Shown one piece after another: positions 9,702 through 18,250 of a stretch of 43,365 nucleotides of DNA. The notes beneath the pieces were generated by a model. The model saw nothing but the letters and a program-made list of their open reading frames with translations. It was not told where the DNA came from and did not search any database. Made by a program: the position numbers and the translations under genes. The DNA is from Altererythrobacter sp. GTDB lineage: Bacteria; Pseudomonadota; Alphaproteobacteria; Sphingomonadales; Sphingomonadaceae. How positions within the stretch are numbered: the stretch's first letter is position 1; every line of letters starts with the position of its first letter. The DNA lies in the NCBI GenBank assembly GCA_029265155.1, contig JAJUJV010000004.1, positions 1-43,365 of the forward strand, given 5' to 3'.

Positions 9702-10850
9702 TTATGCGCCGGCCGGAAGCAGGACGGGCTTGATGCAGTTGTCCAGCTTGCGGGAGAAGATGTGATAGGCGTTCGCCACGTCGTCGAGCGGTACCTTATG
9801 GGTGATCAGCTTCTTCGGTTCGATGTGCCCGTTCTTCACATGCTCGATCAGGCGCGGAAGAAGCCGCTTCACCGATGCCTGATTGGCCCGAAGCGTGATC
9901 CCCTTGTTCACCACATTGCCGATCGGCACGAGGTTTCCGGTCGGCCCGTAAACGCCGACGATCGAGACGATCCCGCCCTTCTTGACCGAGTTGATCGCCC
10001 AATGCAGGGCAATCGCGGAGCCGGACGTGAGTAACAGCTTCCGACCCATCACCGTCTGCCAGGAATTGCCCGAAGCTTCGAGGCCGACTGCATCGATGGC
10101 GACATCGGCACCGAGACCGTCAGTGGTCTTCTTCATGAACACGACGACATCGTCGATCTCTTTGAAATTATACACTTCGGCAGGCCCGTATTCGCGCGCG
10201 AAGTCGAGCCGGTATTCCAGGTAGTCGAAGACGATCACCCGCCCTGCGCCGAACAGCCAGGCGCAGCGGGCAGCCATGATGCCGATCGGCCCGGCGCCGA
10301 AGATGACGACCGTGTCGCCCTTGCGAATACCCGCCATCTCGGCCGCCTGGTAGCCGGTGGGTACGACATCGGTCATCAGGACGGCATCGTCGGGGTCCAT
10401 CCAATCGGGGATCACCGTCGGACCGACATCGGCATAGGGCACGCGGACGTATTCGGCTTGCCCGTCCTCCTAGCCGCCAGCGGTATGCGAATAGCCGAAG
10501 ATGCCCCCGACTGCCGTCGCCTGGGGGTTCACTTCGTGGCAGTTGCCGAACAGCCCCTGTTTGCAGAAGTGGCATTGGCCGCAGGCGATGTTGAACGGGA
10601 CCAGCACGTGGTCGCCGGCCTTCAGGTTCTCGACCTCCGGCCCAACTTCCTCGACGACGCCCGTGAACTCGTGGCCGAAGGTCATGCCGATCCGGGTGTC
10701 GGGCACGTAGCCGTGGTAGAGGTGCAGGTCAGAACCGCAGATGCACGACCGGGTTACGCGCACGATCGCGTCGCGCGGGTGCTCGATCTTGGGCATCGGT
10801 TTGTCTTTGAGACGGACCCGGTACGGCCCGCGGTAGTCCATCGCCTTCAT
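9702..10850 (-). pseudogene. Zinc-dependent alcohol dehydrogenase interrupted by an in-frame TAG
   Basis: A medium-chain zinc alcohol dehydrogenase of about 382 codons. The N-terminal part has the catalytic zinc region (SCICGSDLH, GHEFTG) and a structural zinc lobe with four cysteines (CGQCHFCKQGLFGNC). The C-terminal part has the NAD-binding GAGPIG. Residue 127 is a TAG codon (10470-10472). The frame on both sides is unshifted and reads naturally as HTAGG-stop-EDGQAEYVRVP, where relatives, as I recall them, usually carry an aromatic residue, commonly Tyr. A restart at GTG 10442 would give 246 residues lacking the catalytic-zinc half. ATG 10850 has AAGGA upstream. It may be a recent nonsense allele, a sequencing error, or low-level readthrough. 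If intact it would oxidise an alcohol or an aldehyde adduct, substrate unknown. Confidence 0.85.
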
Positions 10851-10872
10851 AAACTGATCCTTCGCAGGGCAT

Positions 10873-10897
10873 AGCGAACGGGCGCGGCGCTAGTTCC
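10873..10897 (-). promoter_or_regulatory. Weak sigma-EcfG-like promoter before the alcohol dehydrogenase
   Basis: On the minus strand GGAAC (10893-10897) is followed after 16 bases by CGCT (10873-10876). The alphaproteobacterial general-stress consensus is GGAAC, 16-17 bases, CGTT, so one base of the -10 core differs. It lies about 23 bases before the ATG at 10850. Tentative. Confidence 0.3.
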
Positions 10898-10962
10898 GGT
10901 GCAACTTGAGACCGTTGCCGGATCGGAAGGGAGCCCATGTGCCGCTGAAGCGTTCCGACGCC

Positions 10963-11202
10963 ATGACCCAGAAAAAGCGCATCAACCCGCCCGGCACCGA
11001 CGCAGAGCCGGATCGCAGCCTAGGCACCGATGGCGGCGACAGTCACATCGCTGCCAGCGAAAGCGATCGTTCGGTCGCGGCCACCCAAGCCAGCCACGAG
11101 CGCGACACCCATTTGCCGGCCAGCGAGAGCGAGCAGCTTGCCTCGTCCGACACCGGCGAGCGAATCCTCGAACGCGGCCTGACGCGGCTCCCGCCAGGGT
11201 AG
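10963..11202 (+). CDS. Small hydrophilic protein of unknown function
   Basis: A possible 79-residue gene starting MTQKKRINPPGTD. It is strongly hydrophilic, rich in Ser, Asp and Glu, with no membrane segment, and contains a related pair of segments (AASESDRS and PASESEQL). Codon third positions are mostly G or C, like its neighbours, which argues that the frame is coding. ATG 10963 is preferred. ATG 10906 in the same frame would add 19 residues of unconvincing sequence. It converges with trmL, leaving 10 bases between stops. Probably disordered. I do not recognise a family. Confidence 0.5.
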   Translation: MTQKKRINPPGTDAEPDRSLGTDGGDSHIAASESDRSVAATQASHERDTHLPASESEQLASSDTGERILERGLTRLPPG

Positions 11203-11212
11203 GCTCCGGTAG

Positions 11213-11671
11213 CTAGAGTTTCCCGCGCAGCGCCTGATAGGCAGCGGCGGCAACCGTGTTCGCCAGGTTGAGCGAGCGGATCTTGTTCGAACGCATCGGC
11301 AGGTTGAACTGGCGTCCCGGATAGGCACGCCAGATCGCTTCAGGGATGCCCTTGGTCTCTTGGCCGAACACCAGGATCGCATCTTCCGGATAATCCGGCT
11401 CGTAGAACGACGTGGATGCGTGTTCCTCGAACAGGAAAAGCTGGTCGGCGCGCGGCTGTCGATCGGCAACGAAGGTGTCCCAGCTCGCAAACTCCACCAG
11501 GCGCACGTGCGGCCAGTAATCGAGCCCCGAGCGCTTCACGCGGGCATCGGTGATGGTGAACCCGAGCGGATGGATCAGCACCAGCTCGGCATCGAGCGCA
11601 ACGCAGGTCCGCCCCACCGCGCCGGTGTTGCCGGGGATCTCAGGCTGAACGAGGACGATGCTCAGCGGCAT
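11213..11671 (-). CDS. trmL: tRNA (cytidine/uridine-2'-O-)-methyltransferase TrmL
   Basis: A 152-residue SPOUT-class methyltransferase that modifies the wobble ribose (position 34) of certain tRNA-Leu isoacceptors using S-adenosylmethionine. All three trefoil-knot motifs are present: PEIPGNTGAVGRTC at the N-terminus, LVFGQETKGIP in the middle, and NLPMRSNKIRSLNLANTVA near the end, where the AdoMet pocket forms. The length matches TrmL, which is the minimal SPOUT domain with no RNA-binding extension. It begins 7 bases after the gatB stop, so it is the last gene of the gat run. Confidence 0.93.
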   Translation of the reverse strand: MPLSIVLVQPEIPGNTGAVGRTCVALDAELVLIHPLGFTITDARVKRSGLDYWPHVRLVEFASWDTFVADRQPRADQLFLFEEHASTSFYEPDYPEDAILVFGQETKGIPEAIWRAYPGRQFNLPMRSNKIRSLNLANTVAAAAYQALRGKL

Positions 11672-11678
11672 CGCGAGC

Positions 11679-13175
11679 TCAAGCCAGCTTCGCCCGCAGC
11701 ACCTCGTTGACGACCTGCGGGTTGGCCTTGCCCTGCATGGCCTTCATCGTCTGCCCGACGAAGAACCCGAACAGCGCTTCCTTGCCGCCCTTGTACTGCT
11801 CGACCTTGTCGGCGTTGTCGGCGAGGACTTTGTCGACCGCGGCCTCGATCGCACCGCTGTCGCTTTCCTGCTTCAGTCCCTCACGCTCGACGATTGCGGT
11901 GGCGGAGTCGCCGGTCTCGAGCATCGTCTCGAGCACCTGCTTGGCGATCGAGCCGGAGATGGTGCCCTTGCCGACGAGCGCGAGCAGTTCGGCCGCCCGC
12001 GCGTGCCCGACGGGACTGTCGGCCAGCTCCTTGCCGATCTTGTTGAGCGCACCAAAGAACTCGGAGATCAGCCAGTTCGACGCCTGCTTGGCGACGTCCG
12101 CCGGCGTCTTGCCCTGGGCGGTGGCGGTTTCGAGCAGCAGCGCCTCGAACCAGCGCGCGGTTTCGACTTCGGCGGTCAGAACCTGCGCGTTGTAGGCCGA
12201 AAGCCCCAGCTCTTCGATGTAGCGGGTGCGCTTGGCGTCGGGCAGCTCGGGCAGGCTCTCGCGGCACTCGTCGAGGAACGCGTCATCGAGCTCGAGCGGC
12301 AGCAGGTCCGGATCGGGGAAGTAGCGGTAATCGTGCGCGTCTTCCTTGCTGCGCATCGATCTCGTGGTGCCAGTGCCCGGGTCGAACAGCCGCGTTTCCT
12401 GCACCACGGTGCCGCCGTCCTCGATCAGCTCGACCTGGCGGCGGGCTTCATGCTCGATCGCCTGCATGACGAAGCGCACCGAGTTGACGTTCTTGGTCTC
12501 GGTCCGGGTGCCGAGTTCCTCGCCCGGACGGCGCACCGAGACGTTGACGTCGGCGCGCATCGAGCCTTCTTCCATGTTGCCGTCGCAGCTTCCGACGTAG
12601 CGCAGGATCGCGCGCAGCTTGCGCACGTAAGCCCCTGCCTCAGCGGGTGAACGCATGTCCGGCCGGCTGACGATCTCCATCAGGGCCACGCCCGAGCGGT
12701 TGAGGTCGACGTAGGACATGCTCGGGTGCTGGTCGTGCATCAGTTTGCCCGCGTCCTGCTCGACGTGGATCCGCTCGATGCCGATCACCTTGTCTTCCGG
12801 GATGCCGGCTTTCTCGTCAGCCTCGATCAGCAGCCGGCCCTCGCCCACCAGCGGGTGGTAGAGCTGGCTGATCTGGTAGCCCTGAGGCAGGTCCGCGTAG
12901 AAGTAGTTCTTGCGGTCGAACCGGCTCCATTTGTTGATCTGCGCTTCGATCGCCATGCCGGTGCGCACCGCCTGGCGGATGCACTCGCGGTTCGGCACCG
13001 GCAGCATGCCCGGCATCGCCGCATCGACCAGGCTGACTTGGCTGTTCGGCTCCGCTCCGAACGCGGTCGAGGCGCCCGAGAACAGCTTGGCGTTGCTGGT
13101 GACCTGCGCGTGGACTTCGAGGCCGATCACGACCTCCCATTCGCCGGTTGCGCCCTGGATGCGATAGCTGCTCAT
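11679..13175 (-). CDS. gatB: Aspartyl/glutamyl-tRNA amidotransferase subunit B
   Basis: GatB is the tRNA-binding and kinase subunit of GatCAB. This complex converts mischarged Glu-tRNA(Gln), and in some species Asp-tRNA(Asn), to the correct aminoacyl-tRNA. The 498-residue protein begins with the typical [13 protein letters not shown], followed by SNAKLFSG and the cradle-domain core ([36 protein letters not shown]). A helical domain and a C-terminal YqeY-like tail ([17 protein letters not shown]) follow. ATG 13175 is chosen because it gives the canonical N-terminus. It sits one base after the gatA stop, indicating translational coupling. Confidence 0.96.
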   Translation of the reverse strand: MSSYRIQGATGEWEVVIGLEVHAQVTSNAKLFSGASTAFGAEPNSQVSLVDAAMPGMLPVPNRECIRQAVRTGMAIEAQINKWSRFDRKNYFYADLPQGYQISQLYHPLVGEGRLLIEADEKAGIPEDKVIGIERIHVEQDAGKLMHDQHPSMSYVDLNRSGVALMEIVSRPDMRSPAEAGAYVRKLRAILRYVGSCDGNMEEGSMRADVNVSVRRPGEELGTRTETKNVNSVRFVMQAIEHEARRQVELIEDGGTVVQETRLFDPGTGTTRSMRSKEDAHDYRYFPDPDLLPLELDDAFLDECRESLPELPDAKRTRYIEELGLSAYNAQVLTAEVETARWFEALLLETATAQGKTPADVAKQASNWLISEFFGALNKIGKELADSPVGHARAAELLALVGKGTISGSIAKQVLETMLETGDSATAIVEREGLKQESDSGAIEAAVDKVLADNADKVEQYKGGKEALFGFFVGQTMKAMQGKANPQVVNEVLRAKLA

Positions 13176-13176
13176 C

Positions 13177-14664
13177 TTACCACCACTTTTCCGGCTTGGC
13201 CGTGAACCCCGCCCGCTGCTCGATCGCGAGGCCGGCATTGAGCACGCCCTGCTCGTCGAACGCCTTGCCGATCACCTGCAGGCCGAGCGGCAATCCATCG
13301 GAATTGAGGCCCGCCGGCACGCTCATCGCAGGAAGGCCGGCAAGGCTGGCGGGGACCGAGAACACGTCGTTCAAATACATCGCCAGCGGATCGTCGACTT
13401 TGTCGCCGAGCGCGAAGGCGGCGGTCGGCGTAGTGGGGGCGAGGATCACGTCGCACTCGGCCCAGGCTTTCTCGAAGTCGCGGGCAATCAGCGCGCGGAC
13501 CTTCTGCGCCTGGGTGTAGTACGCGTCATAGAACCCGGCCGAGAGCACGTACGTCCCGATCAGGATACGGCGCTTGACCTCGTCGCCGAAGCCGGCGGCG
13601 CGAGTGGCGGCGTACATCTCCTGCAGGTTCGCCCCTTCCGGAAGCTCGCGCAGGCCGTAACGCACGCCGTCATAGCGGGCGAGGTTCGAAGACGCCTCGG
13701 CCGGAGCAATGATGTAGTAGGCCGGAAGCGCGTACTTGGTGTGCGGCAGGGTGATGTCGACCACGTCGGCGCCGGCGTCCTTGAGCCAGGCGATGCCCTG
13801 GTCCCAGGACTGGAGGATTTCCTCGTCGGTCCCCTCCATCCGGTACTCGCGCGGGATGCCGACTTTCTTGCCCTTGAGGTCGGCGTCGAGCGAAGCGGAC
13901 CATTCCGGCACCGGCAGGTCGAGGCTGGTCGAATCCTTCGGGTCGAAGCCGGCCATCGCCTCGAGCATGATCGCGCAGTCCTCGACCGAGCGCGCCATCG
14001 GCCCGGCCTGGTCGAGCGAGCTGGCGAACGCGACGACGCCCCAGCGGGAGCAGCGGCCATAGGTCGGCTTGATGCCGGTGATGCCGGTGAACGCCGCCGG
14101 CTGGCGGATCGAGCCGCCGGTGTCGGTCCCCGTTGCCGCGGGGCACAGCCGCGCGGCAACCGCCGCCGAGCTGCCGCCCGAGGAACCGCCCGGCGCCAGA
14201 ACCGCATTATCGCCGCCGCTGCGCCGCCACGGGCTGGCCACGTTGCCGAAGTAGCTCGTCTCGTTCGACGAACCCATCGCGAACTGGTCGAGGTTGAGCT
14301 TGCCGAGCATGCCCGCACCGGCATCCCACAGCTTCTGGCTGACGGTGCTCTCGTACTCGGGCACGAAGCCTTCGAGGATGTGGCTAGCCGCGGTGGTCTG
14401 CACGCCTTGGGTGGCGAACAGGTCCTTCATCCCGATCGGCACGCCGGCCATCTTGCCGAGCGGCTTTCCTGCCGCGCGGTCGGCATCGACTTTCTCGGCC
14501 GCTTCCATGGCCTTGTCCGGCGTGGCGACGATGAAGGCATTGAGCGCCTCAGCCGCCGCGGCGACGTTGGCGTTGAACGCCTCGGCCACTTCGCGCGCGG
14601 TGAACTCGCCCCCGGCGACCCCGTCACGGATCGCCTTGACCCCCAGTTCGGTAATCTCGCTCAT
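13177..14664 (-). CDS. gatA: Aspartyl/glutamyl-tRNA amidotransferase subunit A
   Basis: GatA is the amidase subunit that releases ammonia from glutamine for transamidation. The 495-residue protein shows the amidase-signature catalytic triad: K80 in VPIGMKDLF, the cis-Ser near S161 in the Gly/Ser-rich [10 protein letters not shown] loop, and the nucleophile S185 in [13 protein letters not shown]. The start overlaps the gatC stop by 4 bases (ATGA type), and the gene is followed at once by gatB. The order gatC-gatA-gatB implies equal expression of the three subunits. Length and motifs are standard. Confidence 0.96.
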   Translation of the reverse strand: MSEITELGVKAIRDGVAGGEFTAREVAEAFNANVAAAAEALNAFIVATPDKAMEAAEKVDADRAAGKPLGKMAGVPIGMKDLFATQGVQTTAASHILEGFVPEYESTVSQKLWDAGAGMLGKLNLDQFAMGSSNETSYFGNVASPWRRSGGDNAVLAPGGSSGGSSAAVAARLCPAATGTDTGGSIRQPAAFTGITGIKPTYGRCSRWGVVAFASSLDQAGPMARSVEDCAIMLEAMAGFDPKDSTSLDLPVPEWSASLDADLKGKKVGIPREYRMEGTDEEILQSWDQGIAWLKDAGADVVDITLPHTKYALPAYYIIAPAEASSNLARYDGVRYGLRELPEGANLQEMYAATRAAGFGDEVKRRILIGTYVLSAGFYDAYYTQAQKVRALIARDFEKAWAECDVILAPTTPTAAFALGDKVDDPLAMYLNDVFSVPASLAGLPAMSVPAGLNSDGLPLGLQVIGKAFDEQGVLNAGLAIEQRAGFTAKPEKWW

Positions 14665-14963
14665 TCGATAACTTTCGGAACGCCGAAGAAGCCGTGCTCG
14701 GCTGCCGGGGCATTGGCCAGCACCTTGTCGCGCACGCCGCCGCCGGTCAGCGGATCGGCATCGACCACGTCGTCGCGCAGGCGCAATTGCTGCGGGATCA
14801 CGGCCGTCATCGGCTCGACCCCGGAGACATCGACTTCGCCGAGCTGTTCGACCCAGTCGAGAATGGAATTGAGCTCCGGCACCATCCGGTCGAGCTCGTC
14901 CTCGCCCATCCGGATGCGCGCGAGGCTGGCGATCTTCGCCACGGTTTCGCGGGTGACTGACAT
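14661..14963 (-). CDS. gatC: Aspartyl/glutamyl-tRNA amidotransferase subunit C
   Basis: GatC is the small belt subunit that wraps around and stabilises GatA and GatB. The 100-residue protein has the typical start [19 protein letters not shown], the [12 protein letters not shown] helix, and an extended C-terminal segment containing LRDDVV and ending in FFGVPKVIE, all family hallmarks. It begins 9 bases after the stop of the upstream DUF4153 gene and overlaps gatA by 4 bases. Confidence 0.95.
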   Translation of the reverse strand: MSVTRETVAKIASLARIRMGEDELDRMVPELNSILDWVEQLGEVDVSGVEPMTAVIPQQLRLRDDVVDADPLTGGGVRDKVLANAPAAEHGFFGVPKVIE

Positions 14964-14972
14964 GACGCGGCG

Positions 14973-16673
14973 TTAGCGGGGCGGTGGCGTGCCTTCAAGC
15001 GCGTCGAGAGGCGGGCCCATCGCCTTGCCGTCGACGAAGATATAGCGCGCCGGCACTTCGCGGATTTCGACCACCGAATCGTCTCGGATCGGGGCAACGG
15101 CCGGTGCAACTTCCGGCGGCCGAACACCCGACCCGTCACGGCCGATCGTCACGACTTCGTAGCTGCCCGTCTGAACGATGGCCACGCGCCGGCCGGTGGG
15201 GCCGCTTCCCAGGTCGAGCGCCACGCAGCGTTCGTGACACTGCCAGGGATTGCCCCGCAGATGGTTCAGCACCATCCGGCGCAGCTCGGGATCGTCGGGC
15301 TGAACGCGCAGGTCGATTTCGTCCGCCGTGCGCACCGGACGCGGATATCCGTAATAGCGCTGCGTCTGCGCCACTGCCGCTTCGGCGAGTTCGGCGATTT
15401 GTGCGTTGTCGCTTTCCGCCAATTGTCCGAGCGCACGCCGGCCCGGTTCGCCGAAATCCCAGCGCAGCGCCGCGTAGTCGAACTCTTCGGCGGACACCGC
15501 TCCCGATTCCAGCCGCGCCAACTGGTTGCGCGTCGAGATTGCGCCGAAGTCGAGGATCGGCAGCGCTAGCAGCAGAGCGAAAGCGCAGACGAACAGGCCC
15601 AGGTGGAAATTGGCCCGTCGCAGTTTCTCCGCCCAGCCGCTCTTGCGCCCGCGGATCAGGGCAACCCAGAACCCCAAGCCATAAGCGGCGGCGACCACGA
15701 TGGCGGCAAGCCCCCACAACCGCTCGGGCGCGAGGCCGTGCTGGTTCAACCGCAGCCCCATCGACACCGCGGCAAAGATCGCCAGCGGCAGGATCACCGC
15801 GGCCAGCACCAGCGCCGCCACGCGCATTACGCTGTTGCCGCTCATCGCCGCATCGTCGTAGCGGACGATGACGCTGGCGAGCACCCATGCGCCGGCAGCG
15901 CAGGTCAGCAACACCGGCGTCGCGCTCCGCGTCGCTTCCCACAGCACTTGCGGCCCGGAAACCGCGGTGGCGAGGAGAAACAGCGACAGCCCCAGCGCAA
16001 CCGGCACTGCAAGCAGCGACAGCACCAACAGGACCACCGATTGCAGCGTGCCCAGAACCTTGAGCTGGTTGCGCAAGGTCCCTAGCGCGGCGCCAAAAGC
16101 CAGGCCGGAGAAGGTCCAGCCGAACCATCCGTGGTTCATCAGGTCGCGCAGCAGGTCGATCTTCAGCAGGTGGAACAGCTCGGAAAGGATCACCAGCACC
16201 AGCCACGACAGCCCGGTGAAAGCGAGCGCTCCCGCGGCACCGATCGCATCGGTCCACACGTGATAGTGCAGGTCGGCATAGGAAGTCGCCATGCGGCGCT
16301 TCAGGAAGCCGGCCTGGAACAGCGGCAGCGCCAATCCGCTCGCCACCACGCCCGCAGCAAAGCCGTACTGCTCGTCAGGTAGGTATTCGCCGTACTGCAC
16401 CGCGCGCCAGGCCAGTCCGGCCATGACGATGCCCACTCCCAGCGCGAACAGCGCCGGCGCTATCCAGCGATCCTCTTCGATTGTGAAGGCGCCGGCGATT
16501 CCGCCGAAAAACAGGAGCGCCGCCAGGGCCATTTGCCACGGCACGTCGTCGTTGCCGCGGGTGACGAGATGGATCAGCAGGCCGACGAGGCCAAGCAGGC
16601 CGGCAAGCACCCACGGTCGGAGCGGCCAATCGGCGGCGGCCGAAGCGGTGTCGCTGGCAGGCTGTTGCGTCAT
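14973..16673 (-). CDS. DUF4153-type polytopic membrane protein
   Basis: A 566-residue inner-membrane protein with about eleven hydrophobic segments over residues 20-395, including runs such as [16 protein letters not shown] and [18 protein letters not shown] soluble C-terminal domain of about 170 residues follows. It resembles the DUF4153 family, whose function is not established. ATG 16673 is chosen because GGAGGGG lies just upstream. An ATG 30 bases earlier lacks one. The soluble tail has no motif I recognise, although [11 protein letters not shown] holds two Cys spaced by three residues. It lies between the FKBP gene and gatC on the same strand and may be cotranscribed. No functional link to the amidotransferase is evident. 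Confidence 0.75.
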   Translation of the reverse strand: MTQQPASDTASAAADWPLRPWVLAGLLGLVGLLIHLVTRGNDDVPWQMALAALLFFGGIAGAFTIEEDRWIAPALFALGVGIVMAGLAWRAVQYGEYLPDEQYGFAAGVVASGLALPLFQAGFLKRRMATSYADLHYHVWTDAIGAAGALAFTGLSWLVLVILSELFHLLKIDLLRDLMNHGWFGWTFSGLAFGAALGTLRNQLKVLGTLQSVVLLVLSLLAVPVALGLSLFLLATAVSGPQVLWEATRSATPVLLTCAAGAWVLASVIVRYDDAAMSGNSVMRVAALVLAAVILPLAIFAAVSMGLRLNQHGLAPERLWGLAAIVVAAAYGLGFWVALIRGRKSGWAEKLRRANFHLGLFVCAFALLLALPILDFGAISTRNQLARLESGAVSAEEFDYAALRWDFGEPGRRALGQLAESDNAQIAELAEAAVAQTQRYYGYPRPVRTADEIDLRVQPDDPELRRMVLNHLRGNPWQCHERCVALDLGSGPTGRRVAIVQTGSYEVVTIGRDGSGVRPPEVAPAVAPIRDDSVVEIREVPARYIFVDGKAMGPPLDALEGTPPPR

Positions 16674-16747
16674 GCTGATCCCCTCCACCCGGGCGCGCGT
16701 CATATCAGCGCCGGCGGGGGATCATCAGCTAAATTCGACGAAAGCCG

Positions 16748-17341
16748 CTATTGGGCGGCCGGAGCGTCCTGCGCTTCGCCGCCCGCGGCTCCCTCGCCGC
16801 CCTGCAGTTGCTGCTGCATCATCATCTGCTGCAGCCGCTCGAAACGCGCCTCGACTTCTTCCATCGGCATGAAGTCGACCAGCTCGATCTCGAACGTCAG
16901 GTCGGAATTCGGCGGCACGCCTTCGCCGGTCTGCGGATTGATCCGCCCTTCGGCGCCGTAGGCCTTTTCCGCCGGGATCTCGACCGTGTACTTGCCGCCG
17001 CGCTGCATCTGCAGCGCCGCCTCGCGAAAACCCGGGACCATGTTCTGCAGCGGCAGCGGCGTCCCTTCGGGCAGGATGCCTTCGACCGGCAGCGGCAACG
17101 GCTGCGACTGGTCGAACACCGTGCCGTCGGCGAGCTTGCCGGTATAGTGGACGAAGACGACGTCCTCTGCGGTCGGGTTGTCACCCGTTCCGGCACGCAC
17201 TTCGTCGACCGACACACCCTTGGGCGCGGTAGCCCAGGCAAAGGCCGCCGCGATCAGCAAGCCAATCACGATGCCGATGAACAGCATGACCAACGATCCA
17301 CGCGAGATCGGTCGGATGGGAACGCGGGTCACTTCGGCCAT
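16748..17341 (-). CDS. Membrane-anchored FKBP-type peptidyl-prolyl isomerase
   Basis: A 197-residue FKBP prolyl isomerase that assists protein folding, probably outside the inner membrane. The order is a short cytoplasmic N-terminus, one transmembrane or uncleaved signal segment (residues about 17-38, LVMLFIGIVIGLLIAAAFAWA), an FKBP domain (about 55-145) with VFVHYTGKLADGTVFDQS, the active-site loop, VPGFREAALQMQRGG and PPNSDLTFEIELVDF, and a Met/Gln/Gly/Ala-rich tail. ATG 17341 begins the anchor and has AGGAC upstream. A strong intrinsic terminator ends only 17 bases before this ATG. Expression therefore relies on readthrough from rpsU or on a promoter buried in the terminator. Confidence 0.9.
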   Translation of the reverse strand: MAEVTRVPIRPISRGSLVMLFIGIVIGLLIAAAFAWATAPKGVSVDEVRAGTGDNPTAEDVVFVHYTGKLADGTVFDQSQPLPLPVEGILPEGTPLPLQNMVPGFREAALQMQRGGKYTVEIPAEKAYGAEGRINPQTGEGVPPNSDLTFEIELVDFMPMEEVEARFERLQQMMMQQQLQGGEGAAGGEAQDAPAAQ

Positions 17342-17358
17342 GATAATGTCCTGGATGC

Positions 17359-17392
17359 AAAAAAGGCGCGATAGGCTGGAAGCCGTCGCGCC
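17359..17392 (-). terminator. Intrinsic terminator after rpsU
   Basis: On the minus strand GGCGCGA and TCGCGCC form a perfect 7-base stem, enclosing an inner GGCT/AGCC stem, followed directly by six T (17359-17364). This is a textbook rho-independent terminator. It ends 17 bases before the FKBP start codon. Confidence 0.85.
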
Positions 17393-17420
17393 CCTTTGGC
17401 TTAGGTGGAGTGCAGTAGCA

Positions 17421-17440
17421 ATCCCGGAACAAGTCCGGGA
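17421..17440. repeat. Short perfect hairpin downstream of rpsU
   Basis: TCCCGGA and TCCGGGA form a perfect 7-base stem with a 5-base loop, a few bases after the rpsU stop. No T run follows on either strand. It may protect the rpsU mRNA end or add to termination. Confidence 0.45.
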
Positions 17441-17444
17441 GCGA

Positions 17445-17651
17445 TTACTTCGCGCCGTCGCGTTCCGCCCGCTTACGCTCGAGCTTGCGGGCCCGGCGCA
17501 CGGCCGCGGCCTTCTCGCGGGCACGCTTCTCGCTCGGCTTCTCGTAGTGGCGGCGCAGCTTCATCTCGCGATACACCCCCTCACGCTGCAGCTTCTTCTT
17601 GAGCGCGCGGAGGGCCTGCTCGACGTTGTTATCGCGAACCATGATCTGCAT
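17445..17651 (-). CDS. rpsU: 30S ribosomal protein S21
   Basis: S21 is a small basic protein of the 30S platform near the anti-Shine-Dalgarno end of 16S rRNA. The 68-residue sequence has the standard alphaproteobacterial form: [20 protein letters not shown], then [21 protein letters not shown], then a Lys/Arg-rich tail. The start at 17651 gives the canonical N-terminus. The leader upstream contains a 6-base stem (CCCGCG/CGCGGG, 17690-17708) and an AT-rich promoter-like zone around 17715-17740. A strong terminator follows. Confidence 0.97.
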   Translation of the reverse strand: MQIMVRDNNVEQALRALKKKLQREGVYREMKLRRHYEKPSEKRAREKAAAVRRARKLERKRAERDGAK

Positions 17652-17842
17652 AAACGAAAGCCACCTCTTTCAAATTTGGAACGGGAGAGCCCGCGAGATC
17701 GGCGCGGGTTGCACCATGAATATAATCAACAAATTAACGTGCCGAATCCTCGCGGACCGGCCCGAACTCGGGCGCCGATAAGGCAAAGCGGCATCGAGCG
17801 CAAGGATTTGCCGACGGCCGGTGCCGCCGCTAAGGCCGGCGG
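17652..17842. other. Divergent intergenic region between rpsU and crcB
   Basis: The 191-base gap contains an AT-rich island (17715-17740, with TATAAT on the plus strand and TATATT on the minus strand) that is the best promoter candidate for rpsU. I could not pair either -10 with a good -35. A CCCGCG-7-CGCGGG hairpin (17690-17708) would be in the rpsU leader. I searched by eye for a fluoride-riboswitch pattern before crcB and found none. Confidence 0.4.
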
Positions 17843-18250
17843 ATGAGCGCTGTCTCCCCCTTTGCCGCCAGCCTGCATGTCGCACTCGGCGGCGCCATAG
17901 GGTCGGTGCTGCGCTATCAGCTCGGCCGGGGAACGACCCACTGGCTCGGCCCGCAAGCCGTCAGCACTTTTCCATGGGCGACGCTGGCGGTCAACCTCCT
18001 CGGCAGCCTGGCGATGGGGTTGCTGGCGGGCTGGCTCGCCCGTCACGGCGAGAATACAGAGCCGGTGCGGCTCCTCTTCGGGGTCGGCTTGCTCGGAGGC
18101 TTCACTACCTTTTCCGCGTTCAGCCTGGAGATGATGGTGCTGATCGAGCGGGGTCAGGCAGCGCAGGCCTTCATTTACGCCGTCATATCGGTGCTGGCCG
18201 GGCTGACCGCCCTCTACATCGGTATGATCGCAATGCGAGTAGCGGCATGA
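17843..18250 (+). CDS. crcB: Fluoride efflux channel CrcB/Fluc
   Basis: A 135-residue Fluc-family fluoride channel that lets cells void fluoride ions. It works as a dual-topology dimer in the inner membrane. Four hydrophobic helices are visible. Key features are the N-terminal GGAIGSVLRYQL, the conserved Asn in TLAVNLLGS, and the GGFTTFSAFSLE signature, whose Phe and Thr/Ser line the fluoride path and whose backbone binds the central sodium. It is the first gene of a rightward run. Its stop overlaps the start of the pseudouridine synthase by 3 bases within ATGA. Confidence 0.93.
   Translation: MSAVSPFAASLHVALGGAIGSVLRYQLGRGTTHWLGPQAVSTFPWATLAVNLLGSLAMGLLAGWLARHGENTEPVRLLFGVGLLGGFTTFSAFSLEMMVLIERGQAAQAFIYAVISVLAGLTALYIGMIAMRVAA

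Noticed and set aside
10470..10472. TAG as pyrrolysine or another recoded residue
   Set aside because: There is no sign of pyrrolysine genes or a recoding structure, and the enzyme family has no such residue.
17780..17842. Fluoride riboswitch before crcB
   Set aside because: The short leader lacks the conserved crcB-motif elements.
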